In this document: piece after piece, positions 22,864 through 33,522 of the stretch
Layout of the letters: every line of letters starts with the position of its first letter
Numbering within the stretch: the first letter of the stretch is position 1
DNA from: Galeopsis tetrahit
Lineage: Eukaryota > Streptophyta > Magnoliopsida > Lamiales > Lamiaceae
DNA: 64,000 nt
Direction of reading: 5' to 3'
Assembly (NCBI GenBank): GCA_963675135.1
Contig: OY776121.1
Span: forward strand, 70,386,265-70,450,264
Translations under genes and position numbers: made by a program
The notes under the pieces: generated by a model
The model's input: the letters and a program-made list of their open reading frames with translations, nothing else
Told to the model about the DNA's origin: nothing
Database searches by the model: none

Positions 22864-23661
22864 GGATGGAATATGGTAATGGTAATGGTATTGGTATTCT
22901 AGAGAGAGAAGAAGAAGAAGGGAGGGAGAGAGAGAGGGGGTTGCAGGGGCAGACAACCCTATTAAACCAGAAAATAACAAAATGATTATTAGAGCGTAAA
23001 TGTTATTGTTCACGTGTAATTTTAGCTCCTTATTTAGGGTTAATTAAAAAATAATCACCATGTTTGTGTAATTTTTTAATAATAATATGAACTTTTAAGA
23101 GTATTAAATAAATCTCCAAATTTTTTTTAAAAATAAATTAAAAATCATAACATGATTAATCTTTTTGACATCTAAACTGCATCGTTAGTACTACTACCAT
23201 AAAATGTGTTGATAACTAATTTACAGTATGTTAGTGACGTCGTCGTGAATTGTGAATGTAAAGTGTGACAAAACACAATATTATTAGTTATCTCAATTTT
23301 TTTTATAAGGAATCGATTCTACCTAAAATCTACCTATTAAAAAATAATCACTCAGTTTTTTTATAAAGAATCGATTCTACTTGAAATCTAACTATTAAAA
23401 AATAATCATTTTTTTTATACGTGAGATCTACCTATTAAAAAATAATCACTCTTTTTTTTTATTTATAAAGAATCGATTCTACTTGAGATCTAACTATTAA
23501 AAAATAATCACCAAGTTTGTGTGATTTTTTTAATAATAATAATATTGACTTTTAAGAGTAGCAAATAAATCTCTAAAATAAAAATAAAAATAAAAATCCA
23601 TATAACAACATGATTAATCTTTTTGATATTTAATTGCATCGTTACTACTACCATAAAATGT
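22864..23661. repeat. Spacer with segmental and tandem repeats
   Basis: The left part is the leader/promoter side of the DnaJ gene, with (GA)n and GGTAAT repeats at 22874-22940. At 23297-23511 a unit of about 55 bp (core AGAATCGATTCTACTTGA and TATTAAAAAATAATCA) is repeated three to four times. A larger imperfect repeat of about 170 bp occurs at about 23045-23213 and 23495-23661 (shared ACATGATTAATCTTTTTGA and CTACTACCATAAAATGTG). No gene. Confidence 0.7.
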
Positions 23662-24917
23662 GTAATACGAAACAACTTGGTGGGCTAGGGGTTAGAGATA
23701 TTGAAATTTTTAACAAAACCTTGTTGAGAAAGTGGGGGTGGAGATTTTTAAATGAAAAAATCAGCTTGTGGACTAAGGTTCTTAGGTCTAGATATGGGGC
23801 TACTTGGGGAGATGGCTTCGGCCTATTCCCAACAGGGAGGGTGGGAAGGGTATCATTATGGTGGAGGGATGTGTTAAAAGTGGTAGATGAGAGTAATGGG
23901 GACTGGTTCCACGGAAATCTATCTAAGGTCTTAGGGGATGGGAAAAACTCTTTCTTTTGGGAGGAAAATTGAACGGGGGAGGGTACTCTTAAAGATAGAT
24001 TTAGGAGGTTGTATCAGATTAGCATAGACAAAGGAAAAACTGTGGGTGAAATGGGTCTTTGGGAGGGGGAATCTTGGAGATGGAGAAGGGTATTTTTTGA
24101 TAGGGAACTATCATCGTTTAACGATCTGATATCTGTGTTGGACAGGTGCAAACCCAAAGACGGAACCGAGGACTCGTGGAAATGGAAAGCATCGAAAACA
24201 GGGAAGTTCTCCACAAAAGCAACATACTCGACCCTGTTCAACCAAAACCAAGATATTAGACCGGACGACAAGATGATTCAAGGATTCAAAAGCATATGGA
24301 AAAACTTTGCACCCTCAAAAGTCAAAGCGCACACATGGAGGCTCTTATGGGGAAGGCTGCCAACAAGATCAAACCTTAGAAGAAGAAACATCCTCAAGCA
24401 GAACGATGACCTAAGGTGTGTATTATGTGGTGTGAGCGAGGAGACTGAGAAACACATCTTCCTGGAATGCCCACAAGCAAACCAAGTGTGGACGGAGTGC
24501 CTGACTTAGCTCAAAATACCGTCAGCACTACCGTCAGAATTACTAGATCATTTCCTAGGTTTCGGAGGCCTCATCAAAGGAAGAAATGGGAAGAAGATCG
24601 CCACATGTACATGGTAATGTATGGCTCACATGAAAATGGAGAAACGCAATCCTCTTCAGGAACGAGACTTTCTCAATCACAAAAATAAATGAGAAGCTAA
24701 GGGCAAGACTATGGAGTTGGATTACAATCAAATACCCCACCCAAAACACTACATCCTTTAGGACTTGGGTGACAGATCCACTTAAGTGCATAGTTTGAAT
24801 ACTGTGTAGTTTCATTTCTCCTGTTCTCTATGTGATGATAAGAACTGTACACTAAATTAGTTTGGGTATCTCTTGTGCCCAATTTGAATAAAATTTCTTT
24901 TACCGATAAAAAAAAAA
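23662..24917 (+). mobile_element. 5'-truncated L1-type LINE, 3' part only
   Basis: The frame from about 23670 reads the C-terminal part of a plant L1 ORF2: LGVRDIEIFNKTLLRKWGWR, then, after a stop at 23970-23972, a zf-RVT region with KAHTWRLLWGRLPTRSN and a Cys/His-type pattern CVLCGVSEETEKHIFLECP. A second stop lies at 24507-24509. It ends in TTTTACCGAT plus an A run (24907-24917). The reverse transcriptase core is absent, so it is a dead fragment. It interrupts the second copy of a local repeat. Confidence 0.85.
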
Positions 24918-24937
24918 ATGAAAAGTGTGACGAAACA

Positions 24938-25290
24938 CAATTATATGTCAAAATATATTGTCAATGTTGTAACTGAAAAAAAATATTAAGTGGTTTTTGT
25001 TTTGTGCAATTTTATATGTCAAAATATATTGTCAATGTTGTAATTGAAAAAAAAAATTAAGTGGTTTTTGTTTTGTGCAATTAATTAATTTATTCATTAA
25101 TGGTGTTTATAAATTAACTAAGAACATGTTTGATAGATGGTATAAAGGGGAATACACATTTATTTTTTGGTGTATGTATACCTTTGAATTTTGATGATAT
25201 ATATACAATCAATTCTTCAGTATCATTTTTTTTTTGTGCAATTAACTAATTTATTGAGTAATGGTGTTTATAAATTAACTGAGAATATAT
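24938..25290 (+). repeat. Local tandem and direct repeats
   Basis: A unit of about 71 bp is present twice in tandem (about 24944-25083; core TCAAAATATATTGTCAATG and AAGTGGTTTTTGTTTTGTGC). A second pair, TAATGGTGTTTATAAATTAA, occurs at about 25098 and 25259. Non-coding. Confidence 0.75.
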
Positions 25291-25613
25291 AAGGGCGGAA
25301 TAGATATCTATTTTTTGGGGTAATAATAAAATAAAGTCACCGACGGTTCAAGGATAAGATTGATGTTTATAAAAATGGCAAGTCTTTTGTGCAACTTTAA
25401 AATAGGCAAAATAATATTAGTGGGACAACTCCTATCTAATTAAATTTGAATAAATCGAGTAGTTAGGGTGTGAGTTGATTTGCACGGATTTAAAATTCAT
25501 AAAAAGAAGTTCAAAGTGTTTGTATTAAAAAATTGTCGTGTTTCAAAAATTAATTGTAACTATCCGTTGAAGTTTTTATAATGCCAATATAGAATTAACT
25601 TAGGGGTTGGTCT

Positions 25614-25852
25614 GCTATGAACTCGAGTGCATGTTGTGCACCCTAGTCCATGTTGCACTTTTCAGTTTTACTGACTTACACTTTTTGGTAAATGGTGTTA
25701 CACTTTTCATCTATTAAACTGTATAATAATATTTTTAGTAATAATTGAAAAGTGCAACACTATTTACCAAAAAAGTATAAGTCAGTAAAACTGAAAAGTG
25801 CAACATGAACTAGGGTGCACAACATGCATTCGAGTGCATACTAGACTTTACC
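25614..25852. mobile_element. Mutator-like MITE with 9-bp target duplication
   Basis: A 239-bp near-perfect foldback. TTAACTTAG is duplicated at 25605-25613 and 25853-25861. The arms share TGCATGTTGTGCACCCTAGT and then CATGTTGCACTTTTCAGTTT, read in opposite directions. Long inverted arms with a 9-bp target duplication are typical of Mutator-derived MITEs. Confidence 0.82.
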
Positions 25853-25955
25853 TTAACTTAGATATGACTAAACAAGATAAATCAAAGAAATTTTAAAATT
25901 TATAATTTATAGGAGTAATAATTATTCAAGTCAATTTTGTGTGCACGCCCGCCTG

Positions 25956-26258
25956 CACGCACCCACTTATTAGTAGTGGTGAAATATACAAACTAAAATC
26001 GCACGCACCCACTTATTAGCAGTGGTGAAACATACAAACTAAAACCACACGCACCCACTTATTAATAGGAGTAAAATATGCAAACTAATATAATTGAAAC
26101 ATGCATGTTAATACAACTAAAATGTGTACTAAATTTAATTGAAAAATGTAAAATTGAAATGTGTGAAAAAAAAACATTGAAACATGCATGTTAATACAAC
26201 TAAAATGTGTACTAAATTTAATTGAAAAATGTAAAATTGAAATGTGTGAAAAAAAAAC
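25956..26258 (+). repeat. Two short tandem repeat arrays
   Basis: Three copies of a 46-bp unit (starting CACGCACCCACTTATTA at 25956, 26002 and 26048) are followed directly by two copies of an 83-bp unit (starting ATTGAAACATGCATGTTAAT at 26093 and 26176). Non-coding; short open frames here only reflect the repeat. Confidence 0.85.
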
Positions 26259-26611
26259 ATAATATTGAAATGCAATGCAAAATGATACGTAATTTAAAAT
26301 CAAAATATGAAATATGTGCATTTCTTTGGTGTCTCATTCATCCAGGAGAGACCATGTATAATTTGTGTATTTTGTTTTTTTTTTTAAAGAGGAAATTTAT
26401 TTAAATCATATCACTTCCTTTAATCAAAAGAAAAGTCATTCTAGCTAGGTTAGGAGACGAAAAAGTAAAATGAGTATTACTATCCGCTACATCATTATTT
26501 CTCCTCAATATAATTCTCATTTTGCCAAAGCACAAACAATTAATCACACACAATCAAGATAACATTCAAAATCTCGTATTCATTAAATTATACTATTATC
26601 TACATTTATAA

Positions 26612-27480
26612 AAAGAAATGGTGTTTCAAGCGCCTTAGTCTTCAATTTTGTTCCAAACATTCGATTTAACACTCGCCTCTAAGTTTACCTTACACATGTT
26701 TATATTAATTCTAAAAAGAGATGGTGCTTCAAGCACGTTATTTTTCAACCATATTCCAAACTCTCGTCTTAACATTCGTCCCTAGTTTTACTTTGCACAC
26801 ATTACATTTACTTTAAAAGGAGATGACGCTTCAAAGCGCGTTATTCTTCAACCACGTTTCAAACTCTCGATTTAACACGTGCCCATAATTTTGCTTTACA
26901 CATGTTACATAATGATGGTGCTTCAAGAGCGTTACTTTTTAGCCATATTCCAAACTCTCGCCTTAACATCCGTCCCTGATTTTACTTTACACTTTACACA
27001 CGTTACATTTATTTCAAAAGAAGATGGTGCTTCAAAGCGCGTAATTCTTCAACCATAATGATGGTGCTTCAAGCGTGTTAGTTTTTAACCATGTTCCAAA
27101 CGTTCGACTTAACACCCACCCACCCTTAATTTTGCTTTAAGCACGTTTCATTAATTCTAAAAATAAATGGTGCTTCAAGCGCATTATTCTTCAACCACGC
27201 TCCAAACTCCTGATTTTACACTCGCCCCTAATTTTGCTTTACACACGTTACATAATTAATTCCAAAAATAGATGGTGCTTCAAACGCGTTAGTCTTCAAC
27301 CATGTTTCAAACTATCGGCTTAACACCTGTCCCTCATTTTACTTTACATGCGTTACATTAATTATAAAAAGAGATGGTGAGTAAAGCGTGTTAGCCTTCA
27401 ACTATGTTCCAAAATCTCGATGGTGATAAAGTGACTTTTAAAAATAGAGATGGTGGTAAAGCAACCTTCAATTAATTAAT
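26612..27480 (+). repeat. Degenerate satellite array, about 103-109 bp unit
   Basis: The motif GATGGTGCTTCAAGCG recurs near 26615, 26718, 26821, 26912, 27021, 27059, 27166, 27269 and 27371. Most spacings are 92-109 bp; one is 38 bp. Each unit continues with TTCAACCA, CCAAACTCTCG, TTAACAC and TTTTACTTTACACACGTTAC. The copies differ by many substitutions and indels, so the array is old. I do not recognise the family. Confidence 0.85.
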
Positions 27481-27643
27481 GTAACGCGTTATATTAATTA
27501 TTCTGTTTTTCTAAATCATACTATTAACATTATAATACTTTATCTTCATCCTTCAATTACTACGTTTTTACTCAAATTGTCATCACTTTATTAATAAATA
27601 ATTACATTATTTATAAATAAAAACTTCACAATATTTCATATAA

Positions 27644-28750
27644 GTGCTCGTTTGGTAGCCCAAGATAACCCAAGATAGTTGGGTTATCTAAATTATATGT
27701 TGTTTGGTTCAGCTCCATTAGGCCTGCGTTAGTTAATGAGCCCGCCCATAATTACTGTAGCGCTTTGGAGGAGTTATCACTCAAAAGGGTAGAGATAGTG
27801 TGTCGCGTTTGAACAGTATTTCGGAAGGAAAGCCACAATGACAAATTTACCCTTCACATATTTAAACCCAAAATTCACGCGTGAGCATTCATTTGCCCTA
27901 GTTCCTGTGTCAAAGGTCATGAGAAGCGATTCTCTTCTCTTCATCTTCCTCACAACTTCAATTCGCTTTACGAACTTCGAAAGAAAGATTCAAACTCCCA
28001 CCGCATCTTCCCTTTCAAATCTTCCAAACACCAGACAAAGGTGAACAACCCACCTGAAATTCCCAACAGAATCATCTGAGTTTTTGTCATTTTTTCATCT
28101 AGTCTTCTTCGCCGTCGTTTATGTTAGTCTCACCTTCGTCGTTGCCTCTCAATTTTTTCTCATATCTCCCCTCCTTCTCCACTCTCTCAGAGTCGAAGCT
28201 TCCAAAATTTCCAGATCTAAAATCTCAATTCAATGTCTGTTTTCCAACTCTCGAAAAATTAAGGGAATAAATTTATTCCTGCTCTCTTTCTTGCTCAGAA
28301 GTGTATACTATTCTATTCCCTTTGCAACAATGATTGAAAAGATGAAAAATTTGTGAAGATTTGCAGGTGGGCATTTGGGTAAAAAAAAGAAGAATTGAAG
28401 AATTAAGAAAAATTATTAGGTAAATTTGTTAACCTTCTCTTCTATTCTTCATAGATTCTGCTGCTGTTTATGGGAGTATGGGTGTTGGTGATTGGGGCGA
28501 TGAAGGTTGGGAGGATTGGTATTGACGCTTTTCTCAAGAGGACAAAAATGGAAATTTAAGTAATACGAAGAGGACAATTTCGTCCTTTGGCATTTAAACA
28601 GTAATTCTACTTTTATTAACTGGAATATAATCGGACAATTGAAAAGGCACACCAAACTCAAGTCTTCTTATCTCACTTTAGGCTAAACTGGCCATGTTGA
28701 GTTAACTGGGCTTATCAACCTAATCTTAACTTGGGCCACCAAACATGCAC
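27644..28750. mobile_element. PIF/Harbinger-like non-autonomous element
   Basis: Left end GTGCTCGTTTGGTAGCCCAA, right end (inverted) GTGCATGTTTGGTGGCCCAA, with TAA on both sides (27641-27643 and 28751-28753). Length 1107 bp. The interior has open frames of 68-90 codons on the plus strand (27838-28356) that match nothing I know, so I do not call genes; the interior may be captured host DNA or eroded transposon sequence. Confidence 0.72.
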
Positions 28751-29188
28751 TAATAGAAACAAAGATAGTCTATCTTAATAGAAATAAAAGGTTGGACTTA
28801 AAGAACAATTATTTTTAGTGACTACTATATTCCAAACGCGCTACCCTATTTTAGTAGAAACAATTATTTTTAGTGACTACTATATTTCATTATTTTTAGT
28901 ATCAACAATACCGCGTATATACACACAGAAATTTTCCAATAATTTATTTAAAAAAGAAAAAGGAAAAAGAAAAAGAAAAAGAAATTTCCATGAAATCTTC
29001 GAGCAGCCATGTATTTATTTATTTATTCAGAATTTCGTCTCTTGAAAATTTGAGTAAGGACTGTACACAGGGTCAGAGTTTTTCTTCTATCACCAGTTGT
29101 ACCTGGTCATTTTCTCTCTCTCCTCCCTCCCCTCCTGCTTTTCGAATCCCTTTCTGGGGATCATACTTTTTTAGTGGTTAATTTGATT
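28751..29188. other. Aspartic protease upstream region
   Basis: It contains a 28-bp direct repeat with the core ATTTTTAGTGACTACTATAT (28804-28831 and 28859-28886), a GAAAAA-type microsatellite (about 28950-28983) and a CT-rich stretch (29113-29140) that fits a 5' UTR. Confidence 0.55.
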
Positions 29189-32058
29189 ATGCAGCAAGTT
29201 ATGTACCTCAAAGCATTGTTGTTGTTCCTTCTGACGTGGAGTGCGACGGCTTCTTTTCAGCCCCAGTCCATCCGCAGGAAGCCCTCAAAAGACTTTGCTT
29301 CCTCTGTCATTTTTCCCGTCTCTGGGAATGTTTATCCTAAAGGGTATGTAATTGTTTTTGTTTTGTTTTCGTCATTTTTGTGGGTGCATTTCTTTTGATG
29401 AATTTGTGTTCCTCAGTTTCTGATTCATATTTGGTTCTGATTTCAATTTGGATTTCGGGTTAGTGTGAATCGCAGTTAATTTAATCTTTACAGTCGTAGA
29501 TATGTTCCTTTTGATGTTAGAAATGCTGACGGTTTGTGACTTTAAAGTTCAGGACTCTCTCTCTCACACACACTTGTGAAATTGTTGTGCTGGTAATGTT
29601 GTGATTTTTTTTTTTTTTCCCTGTCTATGGTACTAAAGGAAATTTATATTCTGCACTCAAAAGAGATTCTATGAAATTCTTGCACATTTTAGGTGAACCT
29701 TATATCTATTTTAGGAGTCTCCTCTTATTGTTGTATTGCATGCCTAATTCGATTGTTTCAATTGTTTATCCTTGATATGATGTGCCTTAGCTAATGTAAC
29801 AATATGTTTTCTCTTTATTAGGCCAAATCTTGATTTCTATTTTTGTTATGCAACATATTGATCACCTTTGATTTGTAATTTAGGTACTATCACGTAACAA
29901 TCAATGTTGGCCATCCTCCCAGACAGTACTTTCTTGATATGGATACTGGCAGTGATCTTACTTGGCTTCAGTGTGATGCACCTTGCACGAATTGCGTTCC
30001 GGTAAAATTTCCTAGGGTTATTTTTTAACACTTTGATAGTTCTTTGAGAATTCTGCTGATGCTTCGGTTATTACGTTCCTCAGGCTCCTCACAGTCCTTA
30101 CAAGCCCAAAATGAATGTTATCACTTGCCAAGATCCTTTATGTGCCTCACTTCATGGGCTCACCGACAATCATTGTCCATCGCCACAGGATCAATGTGAT
30201 TATGAGGTTGATTATGCTGATAGTGGCTCATCCTTGGGAGTTTTGGTCAAGGACTTTTTCCCTCTTAGATTCACCAATGGTAGCACAGTAGCTCCACAAC
30301 TAGCATTCGGGTGAGGGACTTTCACATTTGCTAAGTTCTCTGTACTTTTAATCTTTTCAACATGTAGAGAATTTTTATCTTAAATCGAAAGGGAAAAGGG
30401 ATGGCCTAAAAAGACTCAGACAGAAACTAAAGAAACAAACATGTTAGAGTTGTATATTAATGGGAGGTTGTGCCTCGACCAAACACAATGGTGGATGTGA
30501 TGCATATGGTTGACTCCAATAATGGGATAAAGGCTTAAGTTTTTCTGTTGCTGTATCTTTTCAACGTTTTACATAGTTTCAAAGCTAAATTTGGGATTCT
30601 ACTAATTATATGTAGATGTGGATACAACCAAGAAGTTCAAGATTTGTCTCATCTTCCTTTTACTGATGGAGTCCTTGGGCTTGGCCTTGGAAAGTCGAGC
30701 ATTTTAGCCCAGCTACGTAACATGGGATTAGCTCGAAACGTTGTTGGTCACTGTTTAAGTGGACAAGGGGGAGGCTTTCTTTTCTTTGGAGATGATTTTC
30801 TCCCTGAATCAGGAATCGTTTGGAAGCCAATACTGAGCCAATCGTAAGTTTCATCATTTATACTTAACGTAGTTTAATATAGTAATTGCTAATTGTGTTC
30901 TACTTGTTATGCAGGAAATACTACAACTTGGGACCAGCTGACCTCCTATTTGGGGGTCAAGCTTCTAATATCAAAAGCCTTCCAATAGTGTTTGATAGTG
31001 GGAGTACTTACACTTACTTTAATTCAAAAGCATACAACGCTCTAGTTTCTCTGGTGAGCTTTTCATCTGGAGTTTTTTGTAAGCTTTTTATTTAATCCGG
31101 ATATAGTTTCTTACAGCCAAATATTTTTCAGATAAAGGGAAACCTAAATGGGAAGCAACTGAAAGATGCAGTTGAGGATAAAAGCCTTCCCGTTTGTTGG
31201 AAAGCTGCTAAACCCTTCAAATCAATTCGTGATGCTGCTAGCTACTTCAAGCCTTTAGCGTTGAGCTTTACAAATGCAAAAAATGTTCAATTTCAGATGC
31301 GCCCAGAATCTTATCTTATTGTTACAGTGAGTTACTCATTTTACCTCTGTCCTTCTTTCTTAGTCGTAAAAGAAGAAAAAGGTCCAAAAAACTTTTAGCT
31401 ACTTAAGTATGACAAATTGGAATTTACCCGCATTTTAATGAAAATGAGAAGTAGCCAAAATGATGCATGGAAGGACGTTGGTACCTTAGTTAATGAAACT
31501 CAATACTGATGCTCGAGAAATCCACTGTCTCAAGCTTTTGCAGAATTAAGCCAATTTCATTCCCTTTACCACATGGTACATATGTTGATCCATGAAGGGT
31601 ATCTTAGTCTTTTCCTTATCAAAAACTGTAAATGCTAAAAATTACTAATATTTTGCTGGAAGTATGAGCGCGTACATTCTGTTTTCAGGAACATGGCAAC
31701 GCCTGTCTAGGCATTTTGAATGGGGATGAGGTTGGATTAGGAGACATAAATGTGATTGGAGGTACAGATTTTATACCATTTCATCAAATGCATATAGGTG
31801 GTGTTTGCAAATGAGGTTACAAACCCAGAATCACTTTTTTTCTTTTGAAAAAAGCAGAGTCTACCAGCTTTGAAAAAATGTGATTCTGGACTATTTTAAT
31901 GTGTTTGAAAACAGGTCTATAAGCTTCTTATGCCAATCTGATTGTGAAACCCTCAATGTGTAGACATTTCTCTACAAGATAAACTGGTGATCTATGATAA
32001 CGAGAGAAATCAAGTCGGGTGGGCTCCAGCAAACTGCAACAGGCTTCCTAAGTCATGA
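29189..32058 (+). CDS. Nucellin/Asp1-like aspartic protease
   Basis: Spliced model, 409 aa. Exons: 29189-29343, 29884-30001, 30084-30310, 30616-30843, 30915-31053, 31132-31326, 31689-31761, 31964-32058; all GT-AG with matching phases. The start at 29189 gives a hydrophobic signal peptide (YLKALLLFLLTWSATAS); the ATG at 29201 is an alternative. It is a pepsin-family (A1) enzyme with two catalytic aspartates, in DMDTGSDLTWLQCDAPC (about 70-86) and FDSGSTYTYF (about 269-278). The Cys-rich insert after the first site and the absence of a plant-specific insert place it among plant atypical (nucellin/Asp1-like) proteases, probably secreted or vacuolar. The substrate is unknown. It lies head-to-tail with RFC3. 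Confidence 0.9.
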
Positions 32059-33522
32059 CCGATTTATAACTCTTTTAATTTGCTTTCAGCTAAGTCTAGG
32101 CTGGGGGCAATCTCTCAAGAGTTTTTTGTGTTATTTATAAACAGCAACGATCGTGATTATGGCGCTCGACCTTACGCTGCCGATGATGGAGTCGCGAATG
32201 ACATTTGCCCTGCGAGTTTTGGTTTCTAGAGGTGGTGAAGCACAAAATAAAAGCAGTTGGTCATTCCTAGCAGATGTAATGTACACAACTCTATGATGTA
32301 TCATTCAGTAATAAACGCAAAATCTTGGAGTGTAATAATAGAACTCTTATTTGCAAAGTGAAATATATATAGGTAGTGGTGTTTCATATCTGTTTTGTTG
32401 TTTGATCAGTGTATCTTCATGTGCTGAAACTCATCATTTTACTTTTTAGTGCACTGGTGAAATGCGAGATAAAATGAAAAATGCTATAGTGGATTATATG
32501 CTCATTTGTTACCTACTTACATCACATAGATTTTAAGCATTAATGTGCATCTTCGAATACAAGTTGTGGTTTCACTATCATTAAAATCTTGATAGGGGGT
32601 TTTTTGGTAACATAATTTGAGCATGTTGAAAGAGATGATTGTTAGATTGTTAATTTGTTAAAAATATATTGTTATTATTATTGATTATTGTTAAAAAGAG
32701 GGTCATTTAAATAAAAAATTAAGAATGTAGGCATTTTAAACAAGGCTTTATGTTGACTAGACCCTTTGAATAAAGATCCCTTAAAAATATATTATTATTA
32801 TTATTGATTGTTGTTAAAAACATTATTTTAATATTAATATTTTATGGGTAGAAAAGTTATTATTATTAATATATATTTATCTTATTATTGATTTTACTTT
32901 AAATGAAAATAATATTTTTATTCTCCTAAATAAGAATATTGTCATTGTTTTTAATATTGAATAAATTACAAAGCATTATCATTATTTATATTATCAAGAA
33001 TTATTATATGGGAGTATTTATTTTATTATTGAAAATAATATTTCCTTTGTATATATAGAGGTTCCTTTTATATAGACTTGTTTTCGAATAGAGTAACATT
33101 TTCTAATTTGGTGTATATTATTTAAATTTTTGAAAAGTTTTAAATTATTTTTTATAAATCTATGAGAATATATAAGATCCCCTACTACAAAATTTTTGTT
33201 TCACAGTACAATTCTACATGCACTAAACTGAAATTCCCAAAGTATCCCGCCAAATATCCCTATGCGCGGGCGCTTCTCTGTGGCTCTACTCTCTCAGGTT
33301 TCGTCCAATTCTAAAAAAATTTGAGAAGTCGTATAAATAAAATTCCATCGTTTGGCACCACCGCGCGTCTAGGTAGTATAACCTTTGTAACCTAACTGCA
33401 GACACCGGATCACAATCTACTGGAGAAGCTCACTGCCCACGGTACCTTAGGGGGAGCAGGCAGCGTGAGAACTGAGAGTATTGCGAGAAGCGGGAAAAAA
33501 AACCCCAAATCAAACGGAGAGA
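32059..33522. other. Spacer between the aspartic protease and RFC3
   Basis: The first about 280 bp is the protease 3' UTR. The rest is AT-rich with TTATTA microsatellite-like tracts; a direct repeat (AAAATATATTRTTATTATTA type) occurs at about 32660-32700 and 32786-32820. The last about 300 bp is GC-richer and should hold the RFC3 promoter and leader. Confidence 0.55.

Noticed and set aside
27838..28356. Small plus-strand genes at 27838-28044 and 28084-28356
   Set aside because: They lie wholly inside a Harbinger-like element and match no family; start and splice context is unconvincing.
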